A DNA stretch of 64,000 nt, from contig DCYG01000044.1 in assembly GCA_002331025.1 (NCBI GenBank), positions 85,871 through 149,870 on the forward strand, read 5' to 3'. The notes below the pieces were generated by a model. The model was not told the DNA's origin and ran no database searches. It was given only the letters and a program-made list of their open reading frames with translations. The DNA is from Firmicutes bacterium UBA2116. Its GTDB lineage: Bacteria; Bacillota; Clostridia; Tissierellales; Sedimentibacteraceae. Of the stretch, positions 63,040 to 64,000 are shown piece by piece (the stretch's first letter is position 1; each line of letters begins with the position of its first letter). The position numbers and the translations under genes were made by a program.

Positions 63040-63975
63040 ATGCTTGATATATTCAAAACTATCGATGACACTCTTTTCACACTGGAAGAAATCGAGGAAG
63101 GTGCATGGATTAATTTAGTTGATCCAACGCCTGACGAATTGGATTTTATTGAAGATAAGCTTTCGGTTGATAGAGATTTTTTAAGAGCAGCACTTGATGA
63201 AGAGGAATCTGCTCGTTTAGACACGGAAAATGACCAGGTATTAATATTGGTTGATACACCTTATGTAGAAAAAACTGATGAGCATATTATTTATGAAACT
63301 TTACCGTTAGGAATTATAATTACAGACAAAAACATTATTACGGTTTGCTTAAAAAATTCAATCGTATTGGACCAATTTGAAAAAAACAGCATCAGAACTT
63401 TTTACACTTATAAAAAATATAGATTTTTATATCAAATACTTTACAAGAATGCTCAAAGATATCTCTTATATTTAAGACAAATAGACAGAATGAGCAATTA
63501 TGTTGAAAAACAGCTTCATGAATCCATGAAAAATAAAGAGCTTATACAGCTTATGGACTTAGAAAAATCCTTGGTTTATATAACAACAGCATTAAAGGCA
63601 AATCAGGTTGTTTTAGAGAAAATACTGAGAATTAATATTATTAAAAAGTATTCTGAAGATGAGGATTTGCTAGAGGACGTTATAATTGAAAACAAGCAGG
63701 CAATTGAAATGGCAACCATATACAGCGGGATCCTAAGTGGAACGATGGATGCATTTGCTTCTGTAATATCAAACAATTTAAACATAGTGATGAAGCTTTT
63801 GACTTCGATTACTATATTGATGGCAATACCAACTATGTTTTCAAGCTTCTACGGTATGAATGTAATGAATCTTCCGTTTGCAGCTTCTCCCTATGGTTTT
63901 TGGATAGTATTGGGGATTTCAGTATTGACATCAGGAATTGTAGGATTTGTATTAGCTAAAAAGAATTTATTTTAA
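63040..63975 (+). CDS. corA: CorA-family magnesium/cobalt transporter
   Basis: 311 residues, AGGTGAG before the ATG. Cytoplasmic N-domain with long helices, then two C-terminal TM helices. The first ends with the signature FSSFYGMNVMNLPF (YGMN selectivity motif), the second is FWIVLGISVLTSGIVGFVLA with a Lys-rich tail. CorA forms pentameric channels importing Mg2+ (or Co2+/Ni2+), gated by cytoplasmic Mg2+. The leader with a short ORF and alternative hairpins suggests regulation at the RNA level. Confidence 0.93.
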   Translation: MLDIFKTIDDTLFTLEEIEEGAWINLVDPTPDELDFIEDKLSVDRDFLRAALDEEESARLDTENDQVLILVDTPYVEKTDEHIIYETLPLGIIITDKNIITVCLKNSIVLDQFEKNSIRTFYTYKKYRFLYQILYKNAQRYLLYLRQIDRMSNYVEKQLHESMKNKELIQLMDLEKSLVYITTALKANQVVLEKILRINIIKKYSEDEDLLEDVIIENKQAIEMATIYSGILSGTMDAFASVISNNLNIVMKLLTSITILMAIPTMFSSFYGMNVMNLPFAASPYGFWIVLGISVLTSGIVGFVLAKKNLF

Positions 63976-64000
63976 TCAAAAAATGAATAGCACCCGGTTT

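Overview
The window is low-GC Firmicute DNA, most likely from an anaerobic clostridial amino-acid fermenter (a Tissierellia/Sedimentibacter-like lineage would fit, but I cannot prove it). Supporting this are a sigma-54-controlled tungsten/molybdenum aldehyde:ferredoxin oxidoreductase, P5C dehydrogenase, tryptophanase, an S-layer (SLH) protein, Veg, a T-box-regulated prolyl-tRNA synthetase and AGGAGG-type ribosome binding sites.

Layout. 1-3.2 kb: 3' part of a sigma-54 activator, a -24/-12 promoter, AOR and a MoaD-like sulfur carrier. 3.4-11.9 kb: pruA, tnaA, asnB, a Prx6-type peroxiredoxin, a SRPBCC protein and an ArsR-permease-thioredoxin operon. 11.9-18.3 kb: an EF-G paralogue and a double-length DUF445 membrane protein behind a structured leader. 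18.4-24.9 kb: a decayed sodium symporter, then a leftward RND efflux operon (MFP-RND-TetR-TolC). 25-30.3 kb: a leftward six-gene operon (HlyD, two ABC ATPases, ABC permease, two half-size COG0701-like permeases), facing a Crp/Fnr regulator across a perfect palindrome. 31.3-32.4 kb: two orphan regulators.

32.5-44.9 kb looks like an integrated mobile element. Its right part is more GC-rich and carries a large serine recombinase, two small element genes, and a RepA-like AAA ATPase preceded by four iteron-like repeats at 63-64 bp spacing. Its left part is a tightly overlapping leftward operon: XRE regulator, DUF1016/PDDEXK nuclease, NurA-like nuclease, HerA-like ATPase, Hsp90-like GHKL ATPase and a radical-SAM protein. 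I do not recognise this combination as a named system. It is my main candidate for an undescribed defence or DNA/RNP-processing system.

45-51 kb: a second RND operon (TolC-TetR-MFP-RND) behind a palindromic operator. 51-56.4 kb: a large SLH protein divergent from a P1B-type ATPase with unusual CPG and SEHH motifs and a fresh 30-bp tandem duplication. 56.5-64 kb: proS with a T-box, an HD-GYP phosphodiesterase, a secreted 5'-nucleotidase with a LysM tail, a membrane metallophosphoesterase, Veg, and corA behind a short leader ORF whose stop codon lies in two mutually exclusive hairpins.

Start sites were chosen from visible ribosome binding sites, so several coordinates are shorter than the longest open frame. 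Functions are homology-style inferences from motifs; no database search was run.
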